Below, piece by piece: positions 62,085 through 64,000 of a stretch of DNA of 64,000 nucleotides. Numbering within the stretch: position 1 is the stretch's first letter; each line of letters starts with the position of its first letter. Source of the stretch: Algoriphagus sp. NG3 (GTDB lineage Bacteria > Bacteroidota > Bacteroidia > Cytophagales > Cyclobacteriaceae); assembly GCF_034119865.1 (NCBI RefSeq), contig NZ_CP139421.1, forward strand, positions 4,752,501-4,816,500, in the 5' to 3' direction. Position numbers and translations under genes: made by a program. The notes under the pieces are model-generated. The model ran no database searches and was not told where the DNA came from. It saw only the letters and a list, made by a program, of their open reading frames with translations.

Positions 62085-64000
62085 CTAAGCCAACAATGCG
62101 GCAATATCCTCTTGGTCGAGACTCTTCATAAAGCTTTCTTCAGTACTGATCAGTTCACCTGCCAGTGCAAGCTTACGATCTTGCAGTGCCATGATTTTTT
62201 CCTCCACTGACCCCCGGGTGATAAACTTATAGATGATGACCTTGTTTTCCTGCCCTATTCTATGGGCTCTATCTATAGCCTGGGCTTCCACAGCTGGATT
62301 CCACCAAGGGTCAAGCAAGAATACATACTCCGCTTTGGTCAGATTTAGTCCGACTCCACCCGCTTTTAGGGAAATCAGGAATACTTTGATTCCTTCATTT
62401 TCCTGGAACTTCTCGACCTGCGCCTGACGGTCTTTAGTAGTACCATCCAGGTATGCATAAGGAATTCCTTCCTTCTCCAGATATTCTTTTACTATAGCCA
62501 GATGTCTTACAAACTGGCTAAATACAAGTACCTTGTGCCCTTCGGAGATAGTGGACTGCAGCATGTATGTCACGTCTTCCAACTTGCCGGATTCTCCCTC
62601 GTAGTCGTCACGGACTAATTTAGGGTGATTGGCGATTTGGCGCAGCTGCGTAAGACCGCGTAATAATGTAAACTGCTGATTATTTCTGCCCGTGGTCTGG
62701 ATATCCGAGATGATCTTTTCACGGTAGTAGCTTTTCACTTCCTCATAGACCTCCTCCTGAGCTGTGGTCATGGCAGAATACTTCACGTTGGTGATTTTTT
62801 CCGGCAGGTCAGTCGCTACCTGCGATTTCAATCTCCGCAGGATAAACGGCTTGATCATCGCATGAAGCTTGGCTGACTTGTCAATATCCCTTTGCTTCTC
62901 TATAGGCTGTAAAAACTGCGTTTTAAAGGAATTCTGATTTCCCAGAAGCCCCGGATTGATAAAGTTCATCTGAGACCACAGATCCATGGTACTGTTCTCC
63001 ACAGGCGTACCGGTAAGAATCAGCTTTTGCTTACTTTTCAGCTGGTTTACCGCTGCGGCAATATTACTTCCAGGATTTTTGATCGCCTGTGATTCATCAA
63101 GAATAATGTAGTTGAAATAGAAATCCTTCAGTACTTCTACATCCAATCTGGTGATACCATAGGAGGTCAAAACCAAGTCATACTCTCCAAATCTCCAGGG
63201 ATCTTTGATCCGCTGAGTTCCTGAGTAAACCAGGATTTTCAGATTCGGAGTAAATTTCTTCGCCTCCAGCTCCCAGTTGTAGATCAGCGATGTAGGCATG
63301 ACCAACAAGGATGTCAAGCCGGGGTTGGCTTCCATTTCATGTGCAAGGAGTGCCAGAGTCTGTACTGTTTTACCTAGACCCATATCATCCGCCAGACAGC
63401 CTCCGAATTTAAATTCATTGAGGAACCTCAGCCAGTTGTAACCTGCATGCTGATAAGGACGAAGCGTGCCTTCAAAGTTGTCAGGAAGATCGTAATCCTC
63501 TATTGATTCGAAGTCCCTCAGTCTTTCCAGTTTTCTGCTGAGCGTTACCTGTACTAGATTTCCCAGTTCCATCTCCCGCGCCAATGCCAGGTGGTGCTTG
63601 CGTAACACCATAGTATCTTCGTCTCCCCGGTCTTCCATGAAATTGAACAACTCGGAGTAGTTCACAAACCAGGATGCAGGAATAACGGCGATTTCTCCAT
63701 TGGGTAATTCAAATTCGGTTTTTCCCTGGAGCAGTAGTTTTCTCAGTTTGGCAAATGGAACCAGATACAGACCAAACTTGATCAATGCTTTCACATCAAA
63801 CCAATCGATGTTTTCATTGACTTCAATGGATATTTGGGCTTTGCCAATATTATAGACTTTCCCTTTGGCGTTCGGTTTTTGTACGATTTTGATTTTTTCT
63901 ATTTCGAGGAAGTCTTCGTTTTCCCCTATCCATTCAAATGCTTCGGTCTTAGGCAGCGCATCTTTGCCCATCTTGAATTCCAGTCCTTTGTCCCGGAGTA
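62085..64000 (-). CDS. SNF2-family DNA helicase/ATPase, partial
   Basis: The C-terminal 638 residues of a SNF2-type ATPase that continues beyond the right edge; the frame stays open upstream of the ATG at 63971, and family members with this layout are usually about 1000 residues. The visible part has the SNF2 core with Walker A DDMGLGKTVQT (about residue 195 from 63971), the Walker B DESQ in ILDESQAIKNP, LILTGTPVENS, and the helicase C-terminal domain with LKAGGVGLNLT and DPWWNPAVEAQAIDRAHRIGQ in parts. Such proteins remodel DNA-protein complexes in transcription or repair; some also recycle RNA polymerase (RapA). The N-terminal part, which might carry a SWIM zinc finger, is out of view. Confidence 0.92.
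   Translation of the reverse strand, partial: LRDKGLEFKMGKDALPKTEAFEWIGENEDFLEIEKIKIVQKPNAKGKVYNIGKAQISIEVNENIDWFDVKALIKFGLYLVPFAKLRKLLLQGKTEFELPNGEIAVIPASWFVNYSELFNFMEDRGDEDTMVLRKHHLALAREMELGNLVQVTLSRKLERLRDFESIEDYDLPDNFEGTLRPYQHAGYNWLRFLNEFKFGGCLADDMGLGKTVQTLALLAHEMEANPGLTSLLVMPTSLIYNWELEAKKFTPNLKILVYSGTQRIKDPWRFGEYDLVLTSYGITRLDVEVLKDFYFNYIILDESQAIKNPGSNIAAAVNQLKSKQKLILTGTPVENSTMDLWSQMNFINPGLLGNQNSFKTQFLQPIEKQRDIDKSAKLHAMIKPFILRRLKSQVATDLPEKITNVKYSAMTTAQEEVYEEVKSYYREKIISDIQTTGRNNQQFTLLRGLTQLRQIANHPKLVRDDYEGESGKLEDVTYMLQSTISEGHKVLVFSQFVRHLAIVKEYLEKEGIPYAYLDGTTKDRQAQVEKFQENEGIKVFLISLKAGGVGLNLTKAEYVFLLDPWWNPAVEAQAIDRAHRIGQENKVIIYKFITRGSVEEKIMALQDRKLALAGELISTEESFMKSLDQEDIAALLA

Noticed and set aside
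1..64000. CRISPR arrays, tRNA and rRNA genes
   Set aside because: I scanned for regularly spaced direct repeats, for TPsiC-arm-like words and for rRNA-like sequence and found none; a dedicated tRNA or CRISPR search could still reveal a short one.

Overview
The window reads as a chromosomal segment of a Bacteroidota bacterium, most likely Cytophagales and perhaps an Algoriphagus or Cyclobacterium relative (the family placement is inference). The signs are the TAnnTTTG promoter element in front of many genes, a fused SecDF, a C-terminal type IX secretion tail, TonB-dependent receptors with an N-terminal carboxypeptidase-regulatory-like domain, a DUF4270 lipoprotein, a CrtD-type carotenoid desaturase and a PcrB-like prenylglyceryl phosphate synthase. 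I see no phage, integrase, CRISPR array, rRNA or tRNA.

Layout. 1-7.4 kb: end of a metal-pumping P-type ATPase, gamma-glutamyltranspeptidase, and the complete oxidative pentose phosphate branch (pgl and zwf on the minus strand, gnd divergent). 7.1-10.7 kb: an unknown protein, a LOG-family nucleosidase, rdgB, udk and a small membrane protein. 10.8-17.5 kb: secDF, then a run of a small unknown protein, a seven-helix membrane protein, a histidine kinase and a LuxR-type regulator, ending in a Gfo/Idh/MocA oxidoreductase. 17.6-25.9 kb: two small outer-membrane barrel proteins (one frameshifted), glycyl-tRNA synthetase, a lipoprotein, a carotenoid desaturase and a large secreted propeller protein. 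26.2-32.0 kb: a seven-gene Mrp sodium/proton antiporter operon. 32.6-39.7 kb: an acetyltransferase, prfA and two TonB-dependent receptors. 39.9-46.3 kb: glmS, a DUF4270 lipoprotein and a truncated glycogen-synthase-like protein on the minus strand, facing panC, panD and a flippase-like membrane protein. 46.3-53.4 kb: a zinc metallopeptidase, acyl-CoA dehydrogenase, AraC regulator, prenylglyceryl phosphate synthase with two small membrane proteins, a YkgJ-type cysteine-cluster protein, a second LOG protein and a lytic transglycosylase. 53.5-59.3 kb: uvrA, a LytS/LytTR pair and an additional LytTR regulator. 59.3-64 kb: two small lipoprotein genes (one frameshifted), a PIN-PhoH protein and a SNF2 helicase that runs off the right edge.

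Most of the content is conserved core metabolism. The less ordinary signals are two copies of a 263-bp non-coding transposable element, each flanked by its own 6-bp target duplication (TAATTA and TATTTA), one of them inserted exactly at the stop codon of a gene; two frameshifted small exported-protein genes; a compact four-gene sensory module with an uncharacterised first gene; a cluster of short perfect hairpins after the Mrp operon; and promoters placed so close to start codons that several mRNAs are probably leaderless.
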